From an uncultured Prevotella sp. (GTDB lineage Bacteria; Bacteroidota; Bacteroidia; Bacteroidales; Bacteroidaceae), in NCBI GenBank assembly GCA_947165435.1, contig CAMVAI010000015.1:1-48996 (forward strand): 48,996 bases of DNA, written 5' to 3'. A program made the position numbers and the translations under genes. Below the pieces are notes generated by a model. The model did no database searches, was not told where the DNA came from, and saw nothing but the letters and a program-made list of their open reading frames with translations. This document shows, piece by piece, positions 26,103 to 34,997 of the stretch (position 1 is the stretch's first letter; each line of letters opens with the position of its first letter).

Positions 26103-26239
26103 AGCATAAATTTTGGAAATGCCGCCAAGGCAACAACTAAAAAATGTAAACTTTACTGCATCGCAACGCTACACCACGGGCAGGGATAGTGACAAAAAAG
26201 ACCCGATTTCGTCATTATTATATAATAAAACAAACAGAC

Positions 26240-29200
26240 ATGAAACGACGTCTTCTCACCCTCTTTGCCTGTCTTGCCGCCATAGCAAGCTCGATGGCAC
26301 AACGCGACATCTATGTATCCACATCGTTCCACGAACCCGCCACCGACGGGCTGCGATTCATCTACAGCTACGACGGGTGGCACTGGGACTCCATTCCCGG
26401 CACATGGCTAAAGCCGGAAGTGGGCAAGCAGCGGGTGATGCGCGACCCCAGCATCATACGCACCCCCGACGGCACCTTCCACCTGGTATGGACGTCGTCG
26501 TGGCGCGGCGACCGTGGCTTCGGCTATGCCTCGTCGCGCGACCTGAAGCACTGGTCGGAGCAGCGGTTCATCGAGGTGATGAAAGACACCGCCACCGTCA
26601 ACGTATGGGCACCGGAGCTCTTCTGGGACAGCGAGCGGCGGCAGGTGGTCATCATCTGGGCATCGTGCATTCCGGGGCGCTTTCCCGACGGACAGGAAGA
26701 CCATAAGAACAATCACCGGCTGTACTATACGACCACCAAGGACTTCAAGACCTTTGCCCCCGCAAAGCTGATGATAGACCCGGGGTTCTCGTGTATTGAC
26801 GCCACGCTGGTGGACACGAAAGCAGCCGGCGAGAAGCCCGTCATGGGGAAATACCGCTACGTGATGGTGCTGAAAGACAACACCCGCCCCGAGCGCGACA
26901 TCAAGGTAGCATACAGCAAGTCGCCTTACGGCCCGTGGACTAAAGCCTCGGAGCCTTTTACCGGCAAGATGATGGAGGGACCCACGGTGCTGAGGCTGGA
27001 CAGCCCCATCGGGAAGGGTGAAGCTGCAAATAGCAAAACGGTAAATAGTCTGTCGGCAAATGGCAAAGCCGGGTGGCTCATCTATTACGACCGCTACGAG
27101 CTGAAGGACTTCGGGGCACACTACACCCGCGATTTCGTCAAGTTCGAAGACGTGTCGAAACAGGTCAGTGTGCCGGTACTGCATAAGCACGGCACCGTTT
27201 TCAAGGCTCCGGAACGGATAGTCAGCAACCTGCTGCACGACAAAGACCGCATCCATTACAGCGGCACGACACTGAGCAACCCGGAGCGCCACGACGGCGG
27301 ACTGTCGCCCGTGGTGGGTGTGCATAACATACAGATGATGAGGGCCAACCGCGAGCATCCCACCAAGGCAGGCAACGACGGATGGACATACAACCACCAA
27401 CCCATGATGGCCTATTGGAACGGACGCTTCTACATACACTTCCTCTGCGACCCCAGCGACGAGCACATACCGCCCTCGCGCACCATGCTGCAGACTTCGG
27501 AAGACGGCTACACATGGAGCGAACCCGCCATCCTGTTTCCAGAGCTGCAGGTGCCGGAAGGTTTCCAGAAGCCCAACCGCACGGAGAAGGCCCACCAGCT
27601 CATAGCCATCATGCACCAGCGTGTGGGATGGTATGTCGCCAAGAGCGGACGGCTCTTTGCCATCGGCAACTACGGCGTGGCCTTCGACAAGAAGGACGAC
27701 CCCAACGACGGCAACGGCATAGGGCGTGTCATCCGCGAGGTGAAGAAAGACGGCACCTTCGGCCCCATCTATTTCATCTATCTGAACCATACTTACAAGC
27801 AGTATAAGCCGGCCTTCCCCTACTACACCCATGCCGACAAGGCCACTCGGCAGGCCTGCGAGGAAATACTGGCCAATCCGCGATGCCGCATGCAGTGGGT
27901 GGAAGAGGCCGACCGCAACGACCCGCTGATACCCTTGCAGAAAGGGTATAAGGCCTACTGCGACTACACCCTGCCTGACGGAAGGCTGGCGGCACTCTGG
28001 AAGCACGCCCTGACCAGTATCAGCGACGACGGCGGCGAGACATGGGCACAGCCTGTAGAGCGCGCCCAAGGCTTCGTGAACAGCAATGCCAAGATATGGG
28101 GGCAGCGGCTCACCGACGGCACCTATGCCACGGTCTATAACCCCTCGGAATACCGGTGGCCACTGGCTATATCGCTGTCGAAAGACGGTCTGGACTATAC
28201 CACGCTGAACCTGGTGCAGGGCGAAGTGCCGCCCATGCGCTATGGCGGCAACTACAAGAGCTACGGCCCGCAGTATGTACGGGGCATACAGGAGGGGAAC
28301 GGCACGCCCAACGACAGCGACCTATGGGTGGCCTACTCGATGAACAAGGAGGATATGTGGGTGGCGCGCATTCCCGTTCCCGTTCAGACCCGGGCGCACA
28401 GCCATGCCGACGGCACAGAGTTCCGGGCAGCAACAGAAGCGTCGGCTGCCGGCAGCAGTCTCGCTCAGCTTACCACGTGGAATATCTATTCACCCGTCTA
28501 TGCACCAGTCTGCCTGTCTGACGGATGGCTGACGATGAAAGATGCCGACCCCTTCGACTATGCCCGCGTGGAGCGCAAGATTCCCGCCACGAAGGAACTG
28601 GAGGTGGAATTCGACCTCATGGCGCAGCAGAACGACAGGGGACTGCTGCAGATAGAATTTCTCGACGAGCACGGCACGGCATGCTCGCGCATCGAGCTAA
28701 CCCATGAGGGGCTGATGCGATGCAAAGGCGGAGCGCGTTATGGCGGCTTGGGAAAATACGAGGCACACAAGACGTACCACGTGAGAGCCGCACTCAGCGT
28801 AAGCCGGCGACTGATAGAGGTGTATATCGACGGTAAGAAGGCCGGCCAGCGCATGTTCTTCGCTCCGGTAGAGCACATCGAGCGGGTGATGTTCCGCACG
28901 GGAGGACGCAGGACATTCCCCGACATCGACACACCTGCCGACTGGGACGGCATGCTGCCGAATGCCGGAGAGCGCGAGCCGGAAGCCGTCTTTGCCATTG
29001 CCAACGTGAAGACACGAGACTGTGCCTACGCAGCAGCAGGAACCAACACGGGGGCGGCTCCTGCCTTCCTGCGATATGACGACTACCGCCACTACGTAGC
29101 CTATTTCAACACCATGGAACCGGAGGGCATCAGGCAGGCCATTCCCAACGAGAAGGCCTGGCAGTGGATGACAGAGAACATACCCCTCTTCGAATGCTCG

Positions 29201-30595
29201 CAGCAGGACTTCGAGGAGATGTGGTATTTCCGCTGGTGGACATTGCGAAAGCACCTGAAGCAGACACCCGTAGGCTATGCCATGACGGAATTCCTGGTAA
29301 ACAGGAGCTATGCCGACCAATATAACCTCATCGCCTCGGGCGTGGGACATCACATCATGGAGAGCCGATGGCTGCGCAACCCGCTGTATCTGGACCAGGT
29401 GATGAACACGTGGTACAAGGGCAACAACGGACAGCCCATGAAGAAGATTGCCAACTACTCGTCGTGGATGCCGTGGGCCTTGTGGAACAGATACCTCGCA
29501 GACGGACGCAAGGAATGGATTACAGCCATGCTGCCCTCGCTGGAATGGGAATACAAGCACTGGGAAGACACCCATACCCGCACCGTACAAGGGCGCAAGC
29601 TCTACTGGCAGGCCGACGTACAGGACGCTATGGAAGAGACCATCAGCGGCGGAAGGAAGAAGAAATACCTGCGGCCCTCTATCAACAGCTATATGTATGG
29701 CAATGCAATGGCTATAGGACACATCGCACGGCTGAATGGCAACGAGGACAAAGCCAAGACCTACTTCGACAAGGCTGCCGACCTGCGGGAGAGTGTACAT
29801 CAGGTATTATGGAACCCGCAGCACGCCTTTTTCGAGACCCATCGTGTCGATTCGTCGGCGAATGTACGCGAGGCCATCGGATTCATGCCCTGGTACACCG
29901 GGCTGGCCAAGGACGAACCGCGATATGCGGTAGCCTGGCAGCAGATAGCCGACCAGCAGGGATTTGCGGCACCCTACGGACTGACTACCGCAGAGCGCCG
30001 CCATCCGCTGTTCCGCACACACGGCGTGGGCAAGTGCGAATGGGACGGTGCCGTATGGCCCTTTGCCACTTCGCAGACGCTGACGGCACTGGCCAACTTC
30101 AGCAACGACTACACGACGGACAGCGTCAGCCACTCCAACAACACGACGGACAGCGTCTGCCAATCCCTTTTCTTCGACGAGATGGAAAAATATATGCAGA
30201 GCCAGCACATGCGCGGCAAGCCGTACATCGGTGAATATCTCGACGAGACCACCGGATACTGGCTCAAAGGCGACCAGGAGCGGTCGCGCTACTACAACCA
30301 CTCTACTTTCAACGACCTCGTCATCACGGGACTCTGCGGACTGCGCCCCCGCCAGGACAACACCTTAGAGGTGAACCCCCTGATGCCTGCCGACAAGTGG
30401 AGCTATTTCTGCCTGGACAACGTTCCGTATCACGGACACACCCTCACTATTCTCTGGGACCGTGACGGTTCGCGATACCATGTGGGCAAGGGGCTACGGG
30501 TCTATGTGGACGGCAAGCTGAAAGGACATTGCGACACCATCGGGAAAATAACCATTCGCAACTTTGACCATACGGCTACAGAGCCACGCATGTAA
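26240..30595 (+). CDS. Multi-module secreted glycoside hydrolase (GH43-like propeller, second propeller, LamG-like, (alpha/alpha)6 module)
   Basis: 1451 residues with signal peptide MKRRLLTLFACLAAIASSMA. Residues 22-320 look like a GH43-type five-bladed propeller (MRDPSIIRTPDGTF at 67-80, NVWAPELFW at 121-129, FSCIDATLVD). Residues about 335-725 form a second propeller with sialidase/BNR-like repeats (TSEDGYTWSEP, SISDDGGETWAQP). Residues about 755-925 resemble a concanavalin/LamG sandwich (YARVERKIPATKELEVEFDL). Residues about 933-1451 are an (alpha/alpha)6 glycosidase like the MGH1/GH63-type group (NYSSWMPWALWNRYLADGRK, KLYWQADVQDAMEE, GKCEWDGAVWPF). Repeats sit inside the gene: heptad-like at 27026-27069 and a 30-bp unit at 30111-30166. 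No SusC/SusD pair is nearby. A secreted polysaccharide degrader is likely; substrate unknown. Confidence 0.8.
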   Translation: MKRRLLTLFACLAAIASSMAQRDIYVSTSFHEPATDGLRFIYSYDGWHWDSIPGTWLKPEVGKQRVMRDPSIIRTPDGTFHLVWTSSWRGDRGFGYASSRDLKHWSEQRFIEVMKDTATVNVWAPELFWDSERRQVVIIWASCIPGRFPDGQEDHKNNHRLYYTTTKDFKTFAPAKLMIDPGFSCIDATLVDTKAAGEKPVMGKYRYVMVLKDNTRPERDIKVAYSKSPYGPWTKASEPFTGKMMEGPTVLRLDSPIGKGEAANSKTVNSLSANGKAGWLIYYDRYELKDFGAHYTRDFVKFEDVSKQVSVPVLHKHGTVFKAPERIVSNLLHDKDRIHYSGTTLSNPERHDGGLSPVVGVHNIQMMRANREHPTKAGNDGWTYNHQPMMAYWNGRFYIHFLCDPSDEHIPPSRTMLQTSEDGYTWSEPAILFPELQVPEGFQKPNRTEKAHQLIAIMHQRVGWYVAKSGRLFAIGNYGVAFDKKDDPNDGNGIGRVIREVKKDGTFGPIYFIYLNHTYKQYKPAFPYYTHADKATRQACEEILANPRCRMQWVEEADRNDPLIPLQKGYKAYCDYTLPDGRLAALWKHALTSISDDGGETWAQPVERAQGFVNSNAKIWGQRLTDGTYATVYNPSEYRWPLAISLSKDGLDYTTLNLVQGEVPPMRYGGNYKSYGPQYVRGIQEGNGTPNDSDLWVAYSMNKEDMWVARIPVPVQTRAHSHADGTEFRAATEASAAGSSLAQLTTWNIYSPVYAPVCLSDGWLTMKDADPFDYARVERKIPATKELEVEFDLMAQQNDRGLLQIEFLDEHGTACSRIELTHEGLMRCKGGARYGGLGKYEAHKTYHVRAALSVSRRLIEVYIDGKKAGQRMFFAPVEHIERVMFRTGGRRTFPDIDTPADWDGMLPNAGEREPEAVFAIANVKTRDCAYAAAGTNTGAAPAFLRYDDYRHYVAYFNTMEPEGIRQAIPNEKAWQWMTENIPLFECSQQDFEEMWYFRWWTLRKHLKQTPVGYAMTEFLVNRSYADQYNLIASGVGHHIMESRWLRNPLYLDQVMNTWYKGNNGQPMKKIANYSSWMPWALWNRYLADGRKEWITAMLPSLEWEYKHWEDTHTRTVQGRKLYWQADVQDAMEETISGGRKKKYLRPSINSYMYGNAMAIGHIARLNGNEDKAKTYFDKAADLRESVHQVLWNPQHAFFETHRVDSSANVREAIGFMPWYTGLAKDEPRYAVAWQQIADQQGFAAPYGLTTAERRHPLFRTHGVGKCEWDGAVWPFATSQTLTALANFSNDYTTDSVSHSNNTTDSVCQSLFFDEMEKYMQSQHMRGKPYIGEYLDETTGYWLKGDQERSRYYNHSTFNDLVITGLCGLRPRQDNTLEVNPLMPADKWSYFCLDNVPYHGHTLTILWDRDGSRYHVGKGLRVYVDGKLKGHCDTIGKITIRNFDHTATEPRM
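27026..27069. repeat. Heptad-like repeat inside the glycoside hydrolase gene
   Basis: GCAAATA, GCAAAAC, then GTAAATA, GTCTGTC and GCAAATG, GCAAAGC, with single-base slips between groups. It encodes the Asn/Ser/Lys-rich loop ANSKTVNSLSANGKAG (about residues 263-277) in the first propeller. Confidence 0.6.
30111..30166. repeat. 30-bp in-frame tandem repeat in the glycoside hydrolase gene
   Basis: ACACGACGGACAGCGTC recurs at 30111 and 30141 (period 30 bp), encoding TTDSVSHSNNTTDSVCQS in what should be a loop of the C-terminal (alpha/alpha)6 module. Confidence 0.8.
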
Positions 30596-31239
30596 ATTGC
30601 GAATGATTTGTAACAAAAAAAAACAACCCGCACATCTCGCACGTGAAAATGTTTCAACACATCATGAAGGCATCCTATTGCTGTAACAACCAGGTGCGGG
30701 ATGGATGTGGACCGGTAGTTGCAAAGTGTCAGCTACGTGCGGGATAAAATGAGCAAATCGTCAGCTACGTGCGAGATAAATTGAGCAGACTGTCAGTTTA
30801 CGTGCGAGATGTGCGAGATGTGCGGGATGTTTTCCTTTTTCACAATATATATATATTTACGGCAGAAAAATCCCGATGAAATCGCGGTTTTTTGTTTACT
30901 TATCGTGGAGAGGCCACTAATTTTCGTGGAGAGGCTACTAATTTTCGTGGAGAGGCCACTGGTGATTGTGGAGAGGCTACTAATTTTCGTGGAGAGGCTC
31001 TTGGTGATCGTGGAGAGGCCACTAATTTTCGTGGAGAGGCTCCCGGTGATCGTAGCAAGGCTCTAAGACTTATTGTTTGTAGTAGAGGAAGAAGGCTTAG
31101 AGGGGAAGTTGAATAGCGTGCATGCTGCCCACCTCCGCTGGTGTCACGACGATTATCTACTCCTGCGGTAGTAATTCAGAACAGGAATTCATGTTTAGCG
31201 GACGGTAATAAAAAAACAATATGGAAAAATGGTGGTGTC
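30596..31239. other. Composite repeat element, copy 1, in a 644-bp gene-free spacer
   Basis: In order: an arm CCCGCACATCTCGCACGT (30627-30644); spaced repeats of GTCAGCTACGTGCG (from about 30728 and 30761, with a third degenerate copy near 30792); an opposing arm rich in GTGCGAGATG/TGCGGGATG (30800-30829); an AT-rich stretch ending ATATATTTACG; a hairpin TCCCGATGAAATCGCGG with T-run (30866-30893); then the 21-bp array (30905-31065). Bases 31066-31239 show nothing recognisable. Copy 2 lies at 48687-48996 in the same orientation. No credible gene is seen, although frames stay open through the array. Confidence 0.85.
30905..31065. repeat. 21-bp tandem array, copy 1 (seven full units plus one degenerate)
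   Basis: Units start at 30905, 30926, 30947, 30968, 30989, 31010 and 31031, all beginning GTGGAGAGGC. Type A ends ACTAATTTTC and type B ends GGTGATY. The order is A A B A B A B, then a decayed unit beginning GTAGCAAGGCTC. Units are contiguous, with no unique spacers. Confidence 0.95.
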
Positions 31240-32007
31240 TCACCATCTGTCGCGATCGTCAAGCACACGGAACTTGTGGCGGCGACGCTGCAGTTCGGCC
31301 AGGTCGAGGGTGACGGTAAGTGCATCAACACAGCCGGTAGGGCACTGAGCCAGTGTGCGCCCGATAGGGTCAACCGCCACACTGGCTCCCACATAATGGG
31401 AATAGGCATCGTCGCCCACCCTGTTGACGCCTACCAGATAGCACTGGTTCTCCACAGCACGGGCACGGGTGAGAATATGCCAAGCCGACTGGCGCGACTG
31501 AGGCCAGTTGGCCACAATCACGATGGCATCGTAGTCGCAGTCGGAGGCATAGCGGCTCCAGCAGGGGAAGCGCAGGTCATAGCACGTGAGCAAAAGCAGG
31601 CGGAAACCGGCATAGCTGACAATGGTATGCCGGGAGCCTGGTGTATAGTAACGGTCTTCGCCGCCATAGGCGAAGAGGTGGTGTTTGTCGTAATACGATA
31701 AGGTGCCGGCTCTTCCGTCGGCGAAGTAGTGACGGTTGCGGAAGGTGCCGTCAGGCAAATGTACCGCCAGACTGCCGCAGATGGCACACCGCTGCTCACG
31801 GGCCGTCTGCAGCATCCATCGCAATGCAGGATTGTCGGATTCTGGGTGGGCAATGCCTTCCGGCTGGGTGGCAAATCCTGTGCTCCACATTTCGGGAAGC
31901 ACGTAGAGGTCGCTGCCCGGCTGGTCGCCCATCAGTGCTGTAGCACGACGAATATTCTCTTCCGTCTGGGCCCAGCAGATGTCGGTCTGTAGCAGTGTGA
32001 CAGTCAT
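31240..32007 (-). CDS. Carbon-nitrogen hydrolase (nitrilase superfamily, omega-amidase-like)
   Basis: 255-residue cytoplasmic amidase with the Glu-Lys-Cys triad of the nitrilase superfamily: Glu39 in YVLPEMWSTGF, Lys108 in YYDKHHLF and Cys142 in LTCYDLRFP. The pattern PEMWSTGF and the DLRFPCW segment resemble the YafV/omega-amidase group, which hydrolyses alpha-keto acid amides such as ketoglutaramate in metabolite repair. The normal start gives MTVTLLQTDICWAQ. It is the last gene of the minus-strand group with the DUF4738 lipoprotein 33 bases upstream. Confidence 0.92.
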   Translation of the reverse strand: MTVTLLQTDICWAQTEENIRRATALMGDQPGSDLYVLPEMWSTGFATQPEGIAHPESDNPALRWMLQTAREQRCAICGSLAVHLPDGTFRNRHYFADGRAGTLSYYDKHHLFAYGGEDRYYTPGSRHTIVSYAGFRLLLLTCYDLRFPCWSRYASDCDYDAIVIVANWPQSRQSAWHILTRARAVENQCYLVGVNRVGDDAYSHYVGASVAVDPIGRTLAQCPTGCVDALTVTLDLAELQRRRHKFRVLDDRDRW

Positions 32008-32040
32008 GATGCCAGCGTTTTTGGTAAATTGATTCCAGCG

Positions 32041-32838
32041 TCAGTATTCGGCCAGCTTGGAGGTGAGCCGTCCATCGAAGCCTACCACCTGTTCCACCAG
32101 ATAGCAGCTGGCGTCGCCGGGAATGCACAGCGAGGCATTGAGGTGGAAGCCGCCGGCATCGACACGCTCGAAAGCCATATCGTTCAAGATAGACATCGTC
32201 GTGATGTTGGCCGGCAACAGCCGTGCGTAGTATTGCTTACGGAAGTCGCGCGAGAAGAGCTGTCTGGCATTCTGGAAGACACTCAGGTGGATGATGTTGT
32301 CGTAATAGACGTTTTCCACCGACAGCCCGTCTTCGTTTACCGTAGTGCGCGACACCTTGTACTTCGTGGGGTTGATGGCAATGTAGAGATGATATTTGCG
32401 CCCGTCATGAAAGACCACCGTGTCGCGCTTCAGCACTCCGCTCAGCTGCTGAATCTGGGGGCGGTTCTCGGCGAACACCTCGTCAGAGCCGCCGTCGTCG
32501 TCTTTCGCCAGCTTCACCAGACTGCCGTCTTGCGACTGGAACCACAGCAGATGCTCGGTCTGCTTCTTAATGTGATAGCGTGCCGAACCGATGTACAGCG
32601 TGTCGCCCACCACCTTGAAATAGGCCGTCATGCTGGTAGAGTCGGGATAATAGACCGAGTCGCCTTCCATCTTGAATACCACACTCTCGGTATCGTCGTC
32701 GGTCCATACGCCCTGCAACAGCTGTTTGGCCTGACGGCTTTCCTCGGCTTGTGTACTCACGCCGCCGCTGCTGCAGCTGAACAAGACAGCTGCCAGCAGC
32801 AGAAGCGGGGAAAGTATATGAACAAATGACTTGTGCAT
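32041..32838 (-). CDS. DUF4738-type lipoprotein
   Basis: 265 residues from the ATG at 32838 (MHKSFVHILSPLLLLAAVLF), with lipobox LFSC and lipidated Cys22 followed by Ser-Ser-Gly. The rest is mainly beta-rich: VWTDDDTESVVFKMEGDSVY and YHIKKQTEHLLWFQSQDG in the first half, KRDTVVFHDGRKYHLYIAIN later. It resembles Prevotella/Bacteroides DUF4738 lipoproteins; I cannot name a function. Probably anchored to the outer or inner membrane facing the periplasm. It lies 85 bases downstream of the UDP-sugar dehydrogenase gene. Confidence 0.75.
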   Translation of the reverse strand: MHKSFVHILSPLLLLAAVLFSCSSGGVSTQAEESRQAKQLLQGVWTDDDTESVVFKMEGDSVYYPDSTSMTAYFKVVGDTLYIGSARYHIKKQTEHLLWFQSQDGSLVKLAKDDDGGSDEVFAENRPQIQQLSGVLKRDTVVFHDGRKYHLYIAINPTKYKVSRTTVNEDGLSVENVYYDNIIHLSVFQNARQLFSRDFRKQYYARLLPANITTMSILNDMAFERVDAGGFHLNASLCIPGDASCYLVEQVVGFDGRLTSKLAEY

Positions 32839-32923
32839 AATCCTATCAGATGAAAGCATTATTCGTTTCCGGATATATCATATAACGTGTTTTGTTTCCG
32901 GATAAATCATATAAGGATGGAGG

Positions 32924-34246
32924 CTATTTTCCGATGCAGTGGTATTCGAAGCCGTTTTCCTCCAGGTCTTCCGGGTCAAAGATATTGCGCCCGTCGATGA
33001 CCAGCGGGTGGTGCATGGCCTTACGGATGACAGCCCATGAAGGCAGACGGAACTCCTTCCACTCGGTGAGCAGCAGCAGGGCGTCGGCATCGAGCACAGC
33101 ATCGTACATGTCGTTACAATAGGTGACGGCATCGCCGATACGCCGCTTGCACTCCTTCATGGCCACCGGGTCGTAGGCACGAAGGCGGCAGCCTGCATCC
33201 AGCAGCAGACCGATCATGACCAGTGCCGTAGATTCGCGCATGTCGTCGGTCTCGGGCTTGAACGACAAACCCCACATGGCTATGGTCTTACCACGAAGAG
33301 CCTCTTTCGAGCCGAAGGCCTTGACAAGCTTGTCGAAGAGGATGCTCTTCTGGCGCTCGTTGACACGCTCCACAGCCTTCAGCACCTCCATCGAGTAGCC
33401 GTTCTGGTCTGCCGTCTTGATGAGTGCCTTCACGTCCTTAGGGAAGCATGAACCGCCGTAGCCGCAGCCCGCATAGAGGAACTTGCGCCCAATACGAGTG
33501 TCGGCACCGATGCCTGCTCGCACCATATTCACGTCGGCCCCTACCCGTTCGCAGAGGTTGGCAATATCATTCATGAACGAGATACGCGTAGCCAGCATCG
33601 AGTTGGCAGCATATTTCGTCATCTCGGCAGAGGGGATGTCCATGAAGATAACGCGGAAATTGTTGATGAGGAAGGGCTTGTAGAGCTTCGTCAGCACCTT
33701 CTTGGCGTGCTCGCTCTCTACACCCACCACCACGCGGTCGGGCGACATGAAGTCTTTGATGGCATTGCCCTCCTTGAGGAACTCGGGGTTGGAGGCCACG
33801 TCAAACTCCAAGTCCTTCATGCCGCGCTTCTCCAGTTCGGCTTCGATGGTCTTGCGCACCTTGGCGGCAGTGCCTACGGGAACGGTAGATTTGGTGACCA
33901 CCACCAGATAGTGGTTGATATGCTGCCCGATGGTACGGGCTACTTGCAACACATACTTCAGGTCGGCAGAGCCGTCTTCATCGGGGGGCGTACCAACAGC
34001 AGAGAAGACTATCTGAACATCGTCGAGCACCGTCGAGAGGTCGGTGGTGAAGTGCAGACGGCCTGCCGCCACGTTCTTCTTCACCAGTTCGTCAAGACCG
34101 GGCTCGAAGATGGGTATCTCGCCGTTCTTCAGCCGTTCTATCTTTTCTGCATCTACGTCAACACATGTGACGTTGGCACCGGTGTCGGCAAAGCAAGTGC
34201 CCGACACCAGACCTACATAACCTGTTCCTACAATAGCTATATTCAT
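32924..34246 (-). CDS. UDP-glucose 6-dehydrogenase family protein
   Basis: 440-residue NAD-dependent sugar-nucleotide dehydrogenase, oxidising UDP-glucose to UDP-glucuronate (or a related UDP-sugar) for surface polysaccharides. The N-terminal NAD site is IAIVGTGYVGLVSGTCFADT (residues 3-22). The catalytic Cys, about residue 267, lies in YGGSCFPKDVKAL. The C-terminal UDP-binding domain contains WGLSFKPETDDMRES. Length is normal. The neighbouring rfbC supports a role in making capsule, LPS or exopolysaccharide precursors, though the rest of such a cluster is not here. Confidence 0.94.
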   Translation of the reverse strand: MNIAIVGTGYVGLVSGTCFADTGANVTCVDVDAEKIERLKNGEIPIFEPGLDELVKKNVAAGRLHFTTDLSTVLDDVQIVFSAVGTPPDEDGSADLKYVLQVARTIGQHINHYLVVVTKSTVPVGTAAKVRKTIEAELEKRGMKDLEFDVASNPEFLKEGNAIKDFMSPDRVVVGVESEHAKKVLTKLYKPFLINNFRVIFMDIPSAEMTKYAANSMLATRISFMNDIANLCERVGADVNMVRAGIGADTRIGRKFLYAGCGYGGSCFPKDVKALIKTADQNGYSMEVLKAVERVNERQKSILFDKLVKAFGSKEALRGKTIAMWGLSFKPETDDMRESTALVMIGLLLDAGCRLRAYDPVAMKECKRRIGDAVTYCNDMYDAVLDADALLLLTEWKEFRLPSWAVIRKAMHHPLVIDGRNIFDPEDLEENGFEYHCIGK

Positions 34247-34319
34247 AATGATTAATGAGATTGTTGATAAATAAAATGCTTTTTCCTATATATAAATAAA
34301 GGTAGCAGCCCCATGAATG

Positions 34320-34868
34320 CTACTCGAAAGGCCCTATGTCACGGAGCATCGGCAATACCAGGTCTTTCTCGCTGGTCTTCACCACACTGAGGTCGATGGG
34401 CCACTTGATGCCCAGCTCGGGGTCGTTCCATCGCACACCGCCATCGGCCTGAGGCGCATAGACGTTGTCCACCTTATAAGTAAAGATAGCCTCGTCGCTC
34501 AGCACCAGGAAACCGTGGGCAAAACCGCGAGGAATGAAGAACTGACGCTTGTTCTCGTCGCTCAGCTCCACCATCACATGCTGCCCGAACGTAGCACTCG
34601 ACCGGCGCAGATCTACTGCCACATCGACTACCCTGCCCTTGATGACCCGCACCAACTTGGCCTGCGAGAATGCTCCCTTCTGGAAATGAAGACCGCGCAA
34701 CACACCGTACGACGACTTCGACTCGTTGTCCTGCACAAAGGTAATCTTTCCTACGTTTGCTTCAAACTCTTCCTTCTTCCATGCTTCGAAAAAATAACCC
34801 CGGGCATCGTTGAACACACGCGGTTCGATGATGAAAACACCCTCAATAGCTGTCTTTTTATACTCCAT
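34320..34868 (-). CDS. rfbC: dTDP-4-dehydrorhamnose 3,5-epimerase
   Basis: 182-residue cupin-fold epimerase of dTDP-L-rhamnose synthesis. Typical segments are FNDARGYFFEAWKKEEFE, FVQDNESKSSYGVLRGLHFQ (His61 is the expected catalytic base), VIKGRVVDVAVDLRRSS, PRGFAHGFLVLSDEA and WNDPELGIKWP. The ATG at 34868 (MEYKKTAIEGVF) is preferred to an upstream Met that overlaps the promoter box. First gene of a minus-strand series with the UDP-sugar dehydrogenase 73 bases downstream. rfbA, rfbB and rfbD are not in the window. Confidence 0.95.
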   Translation of the reverse strand: MEYKKTAIEGVFIIEPRVFNDARGYFFEAWKKEEFEANVGKITFVQDNESKSSYGVLRGLHFQKGAFSQAKLVRVIKGRVVDVAVDLRRSSATFGQHVMVELSDENKRQFFIPRGFAHGFLVLSDEAIFTYKVDNVYAPQADGGVRWNDPELGIKWPIDLSVVKTSEKDLVLPMLRDIGPFE

Positions 34869-34898
34869 ATTTTTCTTGTTCCTTATTAAAAACGGATG

Positions 34899-34906
34899 CA
34901 AAGGTA
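34899..34906 (-). promoter_or_regulatory. -7 box TACCTTTG of rfbC
   Basis: The complement of CAAAGGTA, about 30 bases before the rfbC ATG. It lies back-to-back with the SPOR-gene promoter, about 80 bases away. Confidence 0.7.
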
Positions 34907-34984
34907 AGCATTAATTATGAATTACCAAAAAAGAATTATGAAATTTTTATCCTTCTTTTACTTGCACGTTTCACAAAAAATCAC

Positions 34985-34992
34985 TAATTTTG
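34985..34992 (+). promoter_or_regulatory. -7 box TAATTTTG adjoining the GTG start of the SPOR gene
   Basis: TAATTTTG ends 5 bases before GTG at 34998. With the rnpB spacing as ruler, transcription would begin at or inside the GTG. Its presence argues against the upstream ATG in the same frame, which would lie before the promoter. Confidence 0.6.
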
Positions 34993-34997
34993 CCGCC

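Noticed and set aside
30905..31065. CRISPR array
   Set aside because: The 21-bp units are contiguous with no unique spacers, alternate between two near-identical types, and no cas gene is nearby.
30809..31066. 85-residue protein gene over the 21-bp array
   Set aside because: Translation is only a repeat artefact, two overlapping frames are equally open, and no promoter-to-start arrangement or family match supports it.
34917..34997. ATG start of the SPOR protein at 34917
   Set aside because: It lies upstream of the TAATTTTG box at 34985, and the conserved domain begins directly at the GTG at 34998.
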